Positions 6,979-13,455 of a DNA stretch of 16,279 bases are shown here, piece by piece (the first letter of the stretch is position 1; each line of letters opens with the position of its first letter). Under the pieces are notes generated by a model that searched no databases, had not been told where the DNA came from, and saw nothing but the letters and a program-made list of their open reading frames with translations. Source of the DNA: Halonotius sp046719765 (lineage in GTDB: Archaea > Halobacteriota > Halobacteria > Halobacteriales > Haloferacaceae). A program made the translations under genes and the position numbers. The stretch is from assembly GCF_046719765.1 (NCBI RefSeq), contig NZ_JABEBY010000027.1, positions 1-16,279 on the forward strand. The letters run 5' to 3'.

Positions 6979-7006
6979 GTTTTTCAAGTAGTCGCGCTAA
7001 CTAGCG
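6979..7006 (+). promoter_or_regulatory. dnaJ promoter region with small palindrome
   Basis: GTTTTTCAAG at about 6979-6988 lies roughly 35 nt before the dnaJ ATG and is a weak TATA-like candidate. CGCTA-AC-TAGCG (6995-7006) is a perfect 5-bp inverted repeat placed between that box and the start codon, where an operator or a short 5' hairpin could sit. Confidence 0.35.
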
Positions 7007-7017
7007 AAGGATAACTG

Positions 7018-8184
7018 ATGAGCGAGGACTTCTATGATGTGCTGGGCGTCTCACGTGACGCCTCAGAAGACGAGATCAAGCAGGCCTACAGAGAAAAAGC
7101 CTCGAAATACCATCCGGACGTGAGCGATGAGCCCGACGCCGAGGAGAAGTTCAAGAAGATCAAGACGGCCAAGGAGGTGTTGACCGACGAGGAGAAACGC
7201 CAGGCCTACGACCAGATGGGCCACGAGCGGTTCGAAGAGGCCGAAAAGCGCGGCGGCTTCGACGACGGCCGCGGCGGAGCCGGCGGGATGGGCGGCATGG
7301 GTGGCTTCGGCGGTGGCGGCGGTGGCGGCGGCGGCTTCGAGGACATCTTCGAGCAGTTCTTCGGCGGCGGCCGCGGCGGCGGTGGCGGCGGTGGCAACCG
7401 CCCCCGGCAGGGCCGGAATCTCCGCACATCGATGGAGATCACCCTCGAAGAGGCCTACGAGGGCGTCGACAAGGAGTTCACCGTCACCCGCCCCGAGGAG
7501 TGTGACACCTGTGGCGGTGAGGGCCACCCGCCGGAGGCGGAGGTTTCGACCTGTCCGGAATGTAACGGGGCCGGCGAGGTGCGGCAAGTCCAACAGACGC
7601 CGTTCGGCCGCGTCCAGCAGCGATCGACCTGTCCCCGCTGCGGCGGCGAGGGCGAGGTCGCCGACCAGACCTGTGGCACCTGCGGCGGCGACGGGATCGT
7701 CGAAAACGAGGTAACGCTGACCGTCGAGGTGCCGGCCGGCATCAAAAGCGGCCAGACCCTCCGGATGGACGGCGAGGGCGCGCCCGGCGAAAATGGCGGC
7801 CCGCCCGGCGATCTTCTCATCGATGTCGAGGTTCAAGAGCACGAGGAGTTCGAACGCGACGGCGACGACCTGCATTACAATCAGCCGATCTCATTCCCGC
7901 AGGCCGTCTTCGGCGACACCATCGAGGTGCCGACGCTGGACGGCCCAAAGAAACTCGACATCCCCGAGGGCACCCAAAGCGGCGAGCGGTTTCGGCTGAA
8001 AGGGCTCGGGATGCCGAAGCTCCGCAGCCGGCGTAACGGCCACCTGTATGTGACCATTCAGGTCGTCACCCCCGAGTCGCTCAACGACGACCAGAAGGAG
8101 GCACTCGAAGCCTTCGCCGAGGCCGGCGGCGAGGAGGTCGATGTCTCCGAGGGCTTCTTCGAAAAGATCAAAAACAGCTTCTGA
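7018..8184 (+). CDS. dnaJ: Molecular chaperone DnaJ (class I, Hsp40)
   Basis: The 388-aa protein has all class I DnaJ parts in order. The J domain (1-70) has the HPD signature at 32-34, which stimulates DnaK ATPase. A very Gly-rich G/F linker (about 80-130) follows. The zinc domain has four CxxCxGxG motifs: CDTCGGEG 163-170, CPECNGAG 180-187, CPRCGGEG 206-213 and CGTCGGDG 220-227. The C-terminal substrate-binding beta domains end near KIKNSF. It works with DnaK and GrpE in folding and heat protection. No dnaK or grpE lies in the window; the neighbour is instead tbp, divergently oriented. The linker is encoded by a run of GGC/GGT codons (about 7300-7400), a low-complexity stretch prone to length change. 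The 3' end converges on the MutS5-like gene with a 21-bp spacer. Confidence 0.96.
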   Translation: MSEDFYDVLGVSRDASEDEIKQAYREKASKYHPDVSDEPDAEEKFKKIKTAKEVLTDEEKRQAYDQMGHERFEEAEKRGGFDDGRGGAGGMGGMGGFGGGGGGGGGFEDIFEQFFGGGRGGGGGGGNRPRQGRNLRTSMEITLEEAYEGVDKEFTVTRPEECDTCGGEGHPPEAEVSTCPECNGAGEVRQVQQTPFGRVQQRSTCPRCGGEGEVADQTCGTCGGDGIVENEVTLTVEVPAGIKSGQTLRMDGEGAPGENGGPPGDLLIDVEVQEHEEFERDGDDLHYNQPISFPQAVFGDTIEVPTLDGPKKLDIPEGTQSGERFRLKGLGMPKLRSRRNGHLYVTIQVVTPESLNDDQKEALEAFAEAGGEEVDVSEGFFEKIKNSF

Positions 8185-8205
8185 GGTAGCTGCTTGCCGG
8201 TAGGC

Positions 8206-9963
8206 CTACTGCTGCCACTCAACATCCGACAGCGTGCGCTGTACCGCCTCTTCGCCGACTGCTGCCGCCAGCGACTCGAAGCCGGCGCGCTCGGCGCGGT
8301 CGGTCGCGTTGGCGACAAGCCGTGAGACGATGAACTCCGGGGTCGATTTGCCCACAGTGCCAAACCGCGGCTGGTAGTCGACCTGGAGTTCAAGCTCGGG
8401 GTCAAGCCCCTCCGCGAAGATGCCGTCGATCCGGGCGGTCTCGGGCAGCGGGCTCAGATCGTCGGCGAGATGGGTTACGTAGACGCCGAGAGCCGACTGG
8501 TCGACGGTCAGCGACACCAACCCGTTGAGCAGATCCGCCGCCCGCCCGGGTTCGGTGATCGCCTCGAACTCATCGACCAACATGAGCGTCCGGCCATCAC
8601 CCGTCAGCGGCGGCACAATGGATTTCAGCGTCGATTCGAGGACGCCAGCGTTGAACGAGGCGTGGCGGCGGTGGAAGACGATGGTCTCAAACTGCCCAAC
8701 CTCGGCCTCGTCGGCCGGTACTGGCAGCCCCATCGCGGCCAAGAGGGCAACCTGGCTCAGCGTCTCCAGTAGCGTCGTCTTCCCGCCGGAGTTCGCCCCA
8801 GTTAGCACCGCCACGCGATCATCGGTCGGCGGCGACAGCGACCGGGCGGTGTCGGTGAGGCCGTGGGTTCCAACCGCGTAGGTGATCGGCTGTACGTCGC
8901 CGTCAAGGAAGAGGTTGCGCGCGTTTCGCACCGCCAACCCGTCGTCGACGAGTTCGGGTCGCTGCAGATCGAAGGCGGCCGCAAACCGACCCAATGAGAG
9001 CTCAAGGGCGATGTCGCCGATGGCGGTGACGGCGGCGGTCACGTCGGCGTCGGCCGCGCCGATGCGATCCTGTAGCTCGGCGGCGACGGTTGCCTCCCGC
9101 TCGTCGACCGCGGTTTCGAGGTCATCGACCAGCGCGCGCAGTGTCTGGCTGACGAAGTCGGCAGCGTCAACAGCGTCGTCGGCTGCGGCCGACCGCACCC
9201 GCGGCGGTTCGATCCCAGTCTCGCTCGCAATATGCTCGATGACACCCGCCTGCAGCGCGTCCATATCGCGGACGCCGTCGCTCCGAACCGTTTCGATGAT
9301 ATCGAAGGCGGCGTTGTTGAGATCGGCTGCCGCGTCGCGCTCGGCTCGAAGTGCGTCGAGTTCGTCGTCGGCACCCTCCCCGACGACCACGCCGTCATCG
9401 GTCTCCCGGACAGCTCCGAGCGCACCTTTCGCCGCTTCGAGGGCGTCGCTGTCGATCCCAGCTAAGGCGTCGAACGGTTCGCCCGCAAGCCCGACAGCAT
9501 CGAGTTCGAGTGCGGCCTCGACGGCCGCGCTGTCGGTGCCGTCGGCGTCATCGTAGGCGTCGAAGGCGTCGATCACCCGCTTGCGGTCGTCGTCGCCGAG
9601 ATCGATCCAGGCGGCTTTCGCGGCCAACACGCGATCGAGGCGATCGGCCATCGCCTCCCGTGTCGACAGCGGCGTCATCACGCGGATTCGGTCGGCGGCG
9701 TGGTTCGTGAGAGCGTACCCGCTGGCGACCGACAGTAGCTCGTCGTAGACATCGCGGGTGTCGCCAGTGCCGAGCACCTCGATGCCGTCGGTGCCGCTGG
9801 CCCGCCGGAGGATCCTAACCGCCCGCCCGCGGGGGACGCCAGCGGCGGCGAGCGTCCGGATGTCGGCGTTCTCAATGGCGGCGATGGCGTCGGGTTCGCC
9901 GATCGACTCACGGAGCAGCGCGGCCGTCTTCGGCCCGATGCCCCAAAACTCCTCTAAGCGCAT
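8206..9963 (-). CDS. Helix-hairpin-helix MutS5-type ATPase
   Basis: The 585-aa protein joins an N-terminal helix-hairpin-helix DNA-binding segment (GIGPKTAALL 8-17, then GVPRGRAVRIL 42-52) to the core and ATPase domains of MutS. Walker A is TGANSGGKTT (388-397), Walker B LMLVDEFE (460-467), the MutS signature region SFNAGVLESTLKSI lies at 436-449, and a switch His at 498 in THLAD. There is no MutS1 mismatch-reading domain I and no C-terminal Smr nuclease domain, so it is neither standard MutS nor MutS2. This matches the archaeal MutS5 group, for which DNA-structure binding has been studied but the cellular role is unsettled. Between about 130 and 310 the protein is Ala/Asp-rich and probably coiled. 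The ATG at 9963 places the HhH immediately at the N-terminus, which fits the family. Confidence 0.87.
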   Translation of the reverse strand: MRLEEFWGIGPKTAALLRESIGEPDAIAAIENADIRTLAAAGVPRGRAVRILRRASGTDGIEVLGTGDTRDVYDELLSVASGYALTNHAADRIRVMTPLSTREAMADRLDRVLAAKAAWIDLGDDDRKRVIDAFDAYDDADGTDSAAVEAALELDAVGLAGEPFDALAGIDSDALEAAKGALGAVRETDDGVVVGEGADDELDALRAERDAAADLNNAAFDIIETVRSDGVRDMDALQAGVIEHIASETGIEPPRVRSAAADDAVDAADFVSQTLRALVDDLETAVDEREATVAAELQDRIGAADADVTAAVTAIGDIALELSLGRFAAAFDLQRPELVDDGLAVRNARNLFLDGDVQPITYAVGTHGLTDTARSLSPPTDDRVAVLTGANSGGKTTLLETLSQVALLAAMGLPVPADEAEVGQFETIVFHRRHASFNAGVLESTLKSIVPPLTGDGRTLMLVDEFEAITEPGRAADLLNGLVSLTVDQSALGVYVTHLADDLSPLPETARIDGIFAEGLDPELELQVDYQPRFGTVGKSTPEFIVSRLVANATDRAERAGFESLAAAVGEEAVQRTLSDVEWQQ

Positions 9964-10283
9964 ATCCGAGGGTTTGGAGCCGGCGGCTTAGCGTTTGTTA
10001 TGCGGCGACCGGTCATTTACACCGGGCAAGCAACTTGACACGATGGCCAGCCGACCAACTGCCGCCCTGGCGGACTGAAAGGGCGAGACGCGCTCGACGA
10101 ACCCGGACGATGTAAGCACTACAGGAGCGAGCGAAGCGAGCGACGAAGCGCGCAGCGAGTCCCGGGAGTCGAGCGCGTCGAGGGCTTTCGATACTGCTCT
10201 TCCTTAGACAACTGATTGTCCGGACACACTGCATTGACCGTTCAAAACGAGACCACTACGTATCCAGGCTGTTAAACACCAGT
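9964..10283. other. 320-bp divergent intergenic region
   Basis: This gap lies between the divergent MutS5-like and peptidase genes. It holds the 113-nt inverted-repeat element described separately and, on the minus strand, a possible AT-rich start region about 9990-10004 for the MutS5 gene. I see no tRNA, no clear terminator and no protein-coding signal. No strong TATA box is visible 25-30 nt before the peptidase ATG; GTTAAAC at 10271-10277 is too close. Confidence 0.5.
10077..10189. repeat. 113-nt inverted-repeat (hairpin) element
   Basis: The outer arms GAAAG (10077-10081) and CTTTC (10185-10189) pair. Inside them GACGCGCTCGAC (10087-10098) pairs perfectly with GTCGAGCGCGTC (10168-10179), and CCCGG pairs with CCGGG. 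The loop carries GAGCGAGCGAAGCGAGCGAC, itself repetitive. A flank CCCTGGCGGACTGA (10065-10078) recurs once at 16203-16216. From memory, similar GGCGGACTGAAAGGGCGAG...GAGGGCTTTC units occur between genes in many haloarchaea, but I cannot run a search. It could be a transcribed structured RNA, a terminator-like unit or a non-autonomous mobile repeat. Confidence 0.65.
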
Positions 10284-11462
10284 ATGGAGCCGGATCTCCC
10301 CGCCCTCGACGACCACCTCGCCGACCACGATGTCGACGGCTATCTCATCGACGCCGACAGCACCGACCCGAACCAACGATACCTCTCAGGGTTCGACGCC
10401 CCCGATCCGTTTTTGACCTGTTATACGCCCGACGGCCTCGCCGTCCTCGTCTCCGGGCTGGAGTACGGCCGCGCGGTCACCGAGAGCCGCGCCGACACAG
10501 TAAAACGCCCAACCGACTACGACCGTCGCCAGCTCGTCGACGACTATGGCCCAACCGAAGCCAGCCACCGGGTCAACAGCGCGTTTCTGGCCGACTGCGG
10601 TGTCGACAGCGTCTTTGTCCCTGATCGGTTCCCGCTGTCGACGGCCGATGGGCTTCGCGAGCAGGGCCACACCGTCAGCGTCGACACCGACGACGTGTTG
10701 ATGGATATCCGAGCGGTAAAACACCCCGACGAGATCGACCACATCCGCGCGGCCCAACGCGCCAACGAGGCGGCGATGGCAGCCGCCGAGTCGCTACTGG
10801 CGGCGGCGAGCGTCGACAGCAATGGGCGACTCAGCCACGAGGGCGAGCCCCTCACCAGCGAGCGCGTCAAACACGAGATCGAGGCGACGCTGCTGGAAGA
10901 CGGCTACGGGCTCGACTCGACGATCGTCGCCGGCGGCGCCCAAGCCGCCGATCCCCACGAGCGCGGCAGCGGCCCGCTGCGGGCCGACGAGGCGATCATC
11001 ATCGACATCTTCCCGCAGGATAAGACCACGGGCTACCACGCGGATATGACCCGCACCTTCTGTGTCGGCGAGCCCGGCGAGACGATCAGCGAATGGTACG
11101 ATCTCACCGAGCGCGCCCTCGATGCCGCCCTCGGTGCGGTCGAAGCCGGCGCGAGCGGCGCGGACGTGCATGCCGCCGCCTGCGAGGTTTACGAGGACGC
11201 CGGGCTGCCCACATTTCGCACCGATCCGTCGACCGAAACCGGCTTTATTCACACGACCGGCCACGGTGTCGGGTTGGCGATCCACGAACAGCCGCGGCTC
11301 AGCACCGAGGGCGGCGATCTTGCGGCGGGACAGGTCATCACGGTCGAACCCGGGCTCTACGATCCCGATGTGGGCGGCGTTCGCATCGAGGACATCATCG
11401 TCGTCACCGAGGACGGTTACGATAATCTGACCGACTACCCACGGGAGTTTGTGGTCGGCTGA
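10284..11462 (+). CDS. M24-family Xaa-Pro aminopeptidase / dipeptidase
   Basis: The 392-aa protein has the two-domain layout of prolidase and Xaa-Pro aminopeptidases: an N-terminal creatinase-like domain (1-145) and a C-terminal pita-bread metallopeptidase domain. All five metal ligands are visible: Asp241 (IIIDIFPQ), Asp254 (HADMTRTF), His327 (TTGHGVGL), Glu355 (VEPGLY) and Glu369 (RIEDIIVV). It would remove N-terminal residues preceding proline, or split X-Pro dipeptides, in peptide turnover in the cytosol; no signal peptide is present. Length is normal. The ATG at 10284 gives an acidic start consistent with haloarchaea. The small cohesin-like gene begins 49 bp after the stop on the same strand and is probably co-transcribed. 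Confidence 0.92.
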   Translation: MEPDLPALDDHLADHDVDGYLIDADSTDPNQRYLSGFDAPDPFLTCYTPDGLAVLVSGLEYGRAVTESRADTVKRPTDYDRRQLVDDYGPTEASHRVNSAFLADCGVDSVFVPDRFPLSTADGLREQGHTVSVDTDDVLMDIRAVKHPDEIDHIRAAQRANEAAMAAAESLLAAASVDSNGRLSHEGEPLTSERVKHEIEATLLEDGYGLDSTIVAGGAQAADPHERGSGPLRADEAIIIDIFPQDKTTGYHADMTRTFCVGEPGETISEWYDLTERALDAALGAVEAGASGADVHAAACEVYEDAGLPTFRTDPSTETGFIHTTGHGVGLAIHEQPRLSTEGGDLAAGQVITVEPGLYDPDVGGVRIEDIIVVTEDGYDNLTDYPREFVVG

Positions 11463-11511
11463 ATCGGTGCCAAACCGAAACCCACAGGCTGCAGGCGGCC
11501 AACACACTGGT

Positions 11512-11880
11512 ATGAGCGACACCCAGAACACGGCCGCCGTCAGCGTCGTCGTCACGGACGCGCCGGCCGGCGTTCGAAAGTACACCGCCCGGATCGCCTG
11601 TGATGCCGACGGCGAAGCCACCATCGAAGCTGTCGAACCGGGCCTGTTGGAACGCTACTTCGAGATCGTCGACGGCGGCGTGGGCGCGGCGTTCGTCCGC
11701 GCCCGGGCCGTCGATATGACCGGCGAGGCGGGCGCGCTCAGCGATCCCGCGTCGCTGTTTACGATCCGGTTCAGCGAGGCTGTGCCGCCGGCATCGATCA
11801 CGCTTACCTTCGAAACACTCCAAGATCACGACGGCGAGACGATCCCGGATGAAGCGGTGCGGTTTGATGCGGTTGGGTAG
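11512..11880 (+). CDS. Cohesin-like beta-domain protein (hypothetical)
   Basis: The 122-aa protein alternates strands in a pattern resembling cohesin-like domains of haloarchaeal surface proteins: AAVSVVVTDAPAGVRKYTAR (8-27), then TIEAVEPGLLERYFEIVDG, VRARAVDMTGE, SLFTIRF and ASITLTFETLQDHDG. Those domains usually occur in secreted or anchored proteins, yet no signal peptide or lipobox is visible, so this one may act in the cytosol or its start is misjudged. An upstream in-frame opening to 11449 exists but overlaps the peptidase gene and has no signal-like stretch. The ATG at 11512 is the natural start. It converges with the next gene with a 7-bp gap. Function is unknown; the fold call is by pattern only. 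Confidence 0.62.
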   Translation: MSDTQNTAAVSVVVTDAPAGVRKYTARIACDADGEATIEAVEPGLLERYFEIVDGGVGAAFVRARAVDMTGEAGALSDPASLFTIRFSEAVPPASITLTFETLQDHDGETIPDEAVRFDAVG

Positions 11881-11887
11881 CCCTCCA

Positions 11888-12463
11888 TCACGCGTGGCGG
11901 CCGCCAAGTGTGTAGCCGTAGAGCGGATCGTAGCTGACGGTTGCATCGGCGTCAAGGGCGGGTTCGATCACCTTGTGCCACCAGATACCTGCCTCCGAGT
12001 CGGTCGCCGATGGTGGCGTGTAACCGAGAGAGTACGCCGGCATGACACCGGCCGCGATCTCACCATCGGTCGCCGGCCCGGCAGCGACAAGAAACTCTAA
12101 GACCGCATTATACGCCGTCCGTGCGGCCGTCGCGTCGACAGCGTCGGGAAGCTCAATGCGGTCGATCGGATGGGATGCAACGGCTGTCGCGGCGTCATCA
12201 TCTGTCGCCGCACTGTAGTCGGCTGCGTCGGCCCATTTTGTTGCTGCTGGTGTCGGTTCGGTCGTCGACTCAGCGGATGCTGGCGTCTCCAACAGCATCT
12301 GGATGGCCTCAACGGCCGCGGCGAGATTCTCGGCGTCGCCGTCGTCGTAGGCACCGTTTTCGGCGTCACGGACGAACGCTTCGAGCGCCGCCTGATCTGC
12401 GGCCGTCGCCCCGACAGCACTGTACGATTCATCGTGCCCGGAATGTGTTAGTTTATTACTCAT
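11888..12463 (-). CDS. Conserved hypothetical protein, acidic
   Basis: The 191-aa protein is rich in Ala and Asp. The N-terminal half (1-95) looks helical then disordered: EAFVRDAENGAYDDGDAENL followed by a Thr/Ala/Pro-rich stretch. The C-terminal half (107-191) is more ordered, with TARTAYNAVLEFLVAAGPAT, GYTPPSATDSEAGIWWHKVI and YDPLYGYTLGG. The last part, a helix followed by an aromatic-rich strand region, could be a winged-helix-like fold, but I recognise no family. The ATG at 12463 has an A/T-rich upstream stretch with CATAAAAC about 34 nt away on its strand. It is isolated: convergent with the cohesin-like gene and divergent from tyrA. Confidence 0.7.
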   Translation of the reverse strand: MSNKLTHSGHDESYSAVGATAADQAALEAFVRDAENGAYDDGDAENLAAAVEAIQMLLETPASAESTTEPTPAATKWADAADYSAATDDDAATAVASHPIDRIELPDAVDATAARTAYNAVLEFLVAAGPATDGEIAAGVMPAYSLGYTPPSATDSEAGIWWHKVIEPALDADATVSYDPLYGYTLGGRHA

Positions 12464-12531
12464 TACTGAACGAATATCGGCATGTATGGGTTTTATGTTA
12501 GAGAGAAAGGATAGTAATCATAAAAGAATTT

Positions 12532-12551
12532 GGATAAATACGGATAAATAC
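12532..12551. repeat. Perfect tandem repeat of GGATAAATAC (two copies)
   Basis: The 10-nt unit occurs twice without gap in the A/T-rich part of the divergent region. Its period is about one helical turn, so both copies face the same side of DNA. It could be a protein-binding site or simply a TATA-rich promoter stretch; it lies about 70-90 nt before the minus-strand gene and about 150 nt before tyrA. Confidence 0.5.
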
Positions 12552-12668
12552 CTAATATGCTCTAGGCCGATCAGGTGGCGACAGCACGGAGGGGGTGAGG
12601 TTACCGACAGCCCACCGACACAACACCGAGCGACCGACGACAGCGGGGCGTGGCCCCCATCGAACACC

Positions 12669-12676
12669 TTTTGAAA
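12669..12676 (+). promoter_or_regulatory. TATA-like box for tyrA
   Basis: TTTTGAAA is centred about 25-26 nt before the ATG at 12697. The spacing fits leaderless initiation and supports this start rather than an upstream in-frame one at 12595. Confidence 0.5.
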
Positions 12677-12696
12677 CACCATCCGGAAGAGCGGGT

Positions 12697-13455
12697 ATGA
12701 AGCTACTCGTCGTCGGCGCGGGCGAGATGGGGCGGTGGCTGGCCGACACCATCGACGCCGACGTTGCGTTCACGGATGCTGATCCAGCCGTCGCCGCGGC
12801 GGCAGCCGAACCTCGATCGGCGCGGGCAGTTCCGAGCGACACCCAGGAATCCTTCGATGTGGTCGGGCTTGCGGTGCCGATGTCGGTCGTCGACGAGGCG
12901 ATCGCCACCTACGCGCCGCTGGCGGAGGCGGCCGTCTTCGATATCTCCGGGGTGATGGATCGGCCGCTGGCGGCGATGGCCGACCACGCCCCCGACTGCG
13001 AGCGAGCGAGTTTTCATCCACTGTTCGCGCCGCCGCGGGTGCCTGGCAATATCGCGGTCGTCACCGCAACCGCGGGGCCGACGCTGGATGCGATCCAGGA
13101 GGCCATGGTCGAGGCCGGCAACACCGTCTTCGAGACAACGGCGGCCGAACACGACGCGGCGATGGAGACGATTCAGGCGGGTGCCCATACGGCCGTCCTC
13201 GCTTACGCGCTTGTCGCCGGCGACATCCGCGAGGAGTTCGCCACCCCGGTGTCCGAACAGCTCGAATCGCTGGCGGCGACGGTCACCGAGGGCAGCCCCG
13301 AGGTGTACAGCGAGATCCAGGCGGCCTTCGACGGGGCCGACGATATCGCGGTGGCCGCCCAAGAGATCGCCGAGGCCGACAGCGACACCTTCGCCGACCT
13401 CTTTGTCGAGGCCAAGCGCAACGTCGACGCCGACAGCCGGGTGAGTGACGAGTGA
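12697..13455 (+). CDS. tyrA: Prephenate dehydrogenase (tyrosine biosynthesis)
   Basis: The 252-aa protein begins with a Rossmann nucleotide-binding motif, VVGAGEMGRW (G7xG9xxG12), with Asp27 after the second strand. FDISGVMDRPL (81-91), the catalytic-site region SFHPLFAPP with His107, and AEHDAAMETIQ (150-160) with His152 follow the TyrA order. The enzyme oxidatively decarboxylates prephenate to 4-hydroxyphenylpyruvate using NAD(P), in the cytosol. It has only the dehydrogenase domain: no chorismate mutase and no ACT domain, as in many archaea. The ATG at 12697 starts exactly at the Rossmann strand. The stop TGA overlaps the GTG start of the Rsm22-like gene, so the two are translationally coupled. 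Arogenate as the substrate cannot be excluded. Confidence 0.9.
   Translation: MKLLVVGAGEMGRWLADTIDADVAFTDADPAVAAAAAEPRSARAVPSDTQESFDVVGLAVPMSVVDEAIATYAPLAEAAVFDISGVMDRPLAAMADHAPDCERASFHPLFAPPRVPGNIAVVTATAGPTLDAIQEAMVEAGNTVFETTAAEHDAAMETIQAGAHTAVLAYALVAGDIREEFATPVSEQLESLAATVTEGSPEVYSEIQAAFDGADDIAVAAQEIAEADSDTFADLFVEAKRNVDADSRVSDE
13440..13444 (+). promoter_or_regulatory. Shine-Dalgarno site for the overlapping GTG start
   Basis: GGTGA sits 7 nt before the GTG at 13452, inside the last codons of tyrA. Most genes here appear leaderless, so this internal ribosome site supports coupled translation and the choice of GTG over later starts. Confidence 0.55.

Larger units (their letters stand above)
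12464..12696. other. 233-bp divergent region with AT-rich part
   Basis: The first hundred bases are the most A/T-rich part of the window and hold a perfect tandem GGATAAATAC pair. The rest is GC-rich and contains a GGGGC-GTG-GCCCC hairpin (12645-12657) just before the tyrA TATA-like box. A short open reading from 12486 passes through it, but its composition is not haloarchaeal, and I do not call it. Confidence 0.45.

Noticed and set aside
7063..7875. Long minus-strand opening across dnaJ (271 codons)
   Set aside because: It is a shadow reading caused by high GC and the Gly-codon run of dnaJ; Ala/Leu/Val repetition without motifs.
10120..10160. GAGCGAGCGAAGCGAGCGACGAAGC-type repetition as a CRISPR repeat
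   Set aside because: There is no unit of constant length alternating with unique spacers and no cas gene nearby; it forms the loop of one inverted-repeat element.
12486..12674. 62-codon plus-strand reading before tyrA
   Set aside because: It has basic, Asn/Ile/Arg-rich composition in the A/T-rich promoter stretch, overlaps the tandem repeat and the tyrA promoter, and shows no motif.
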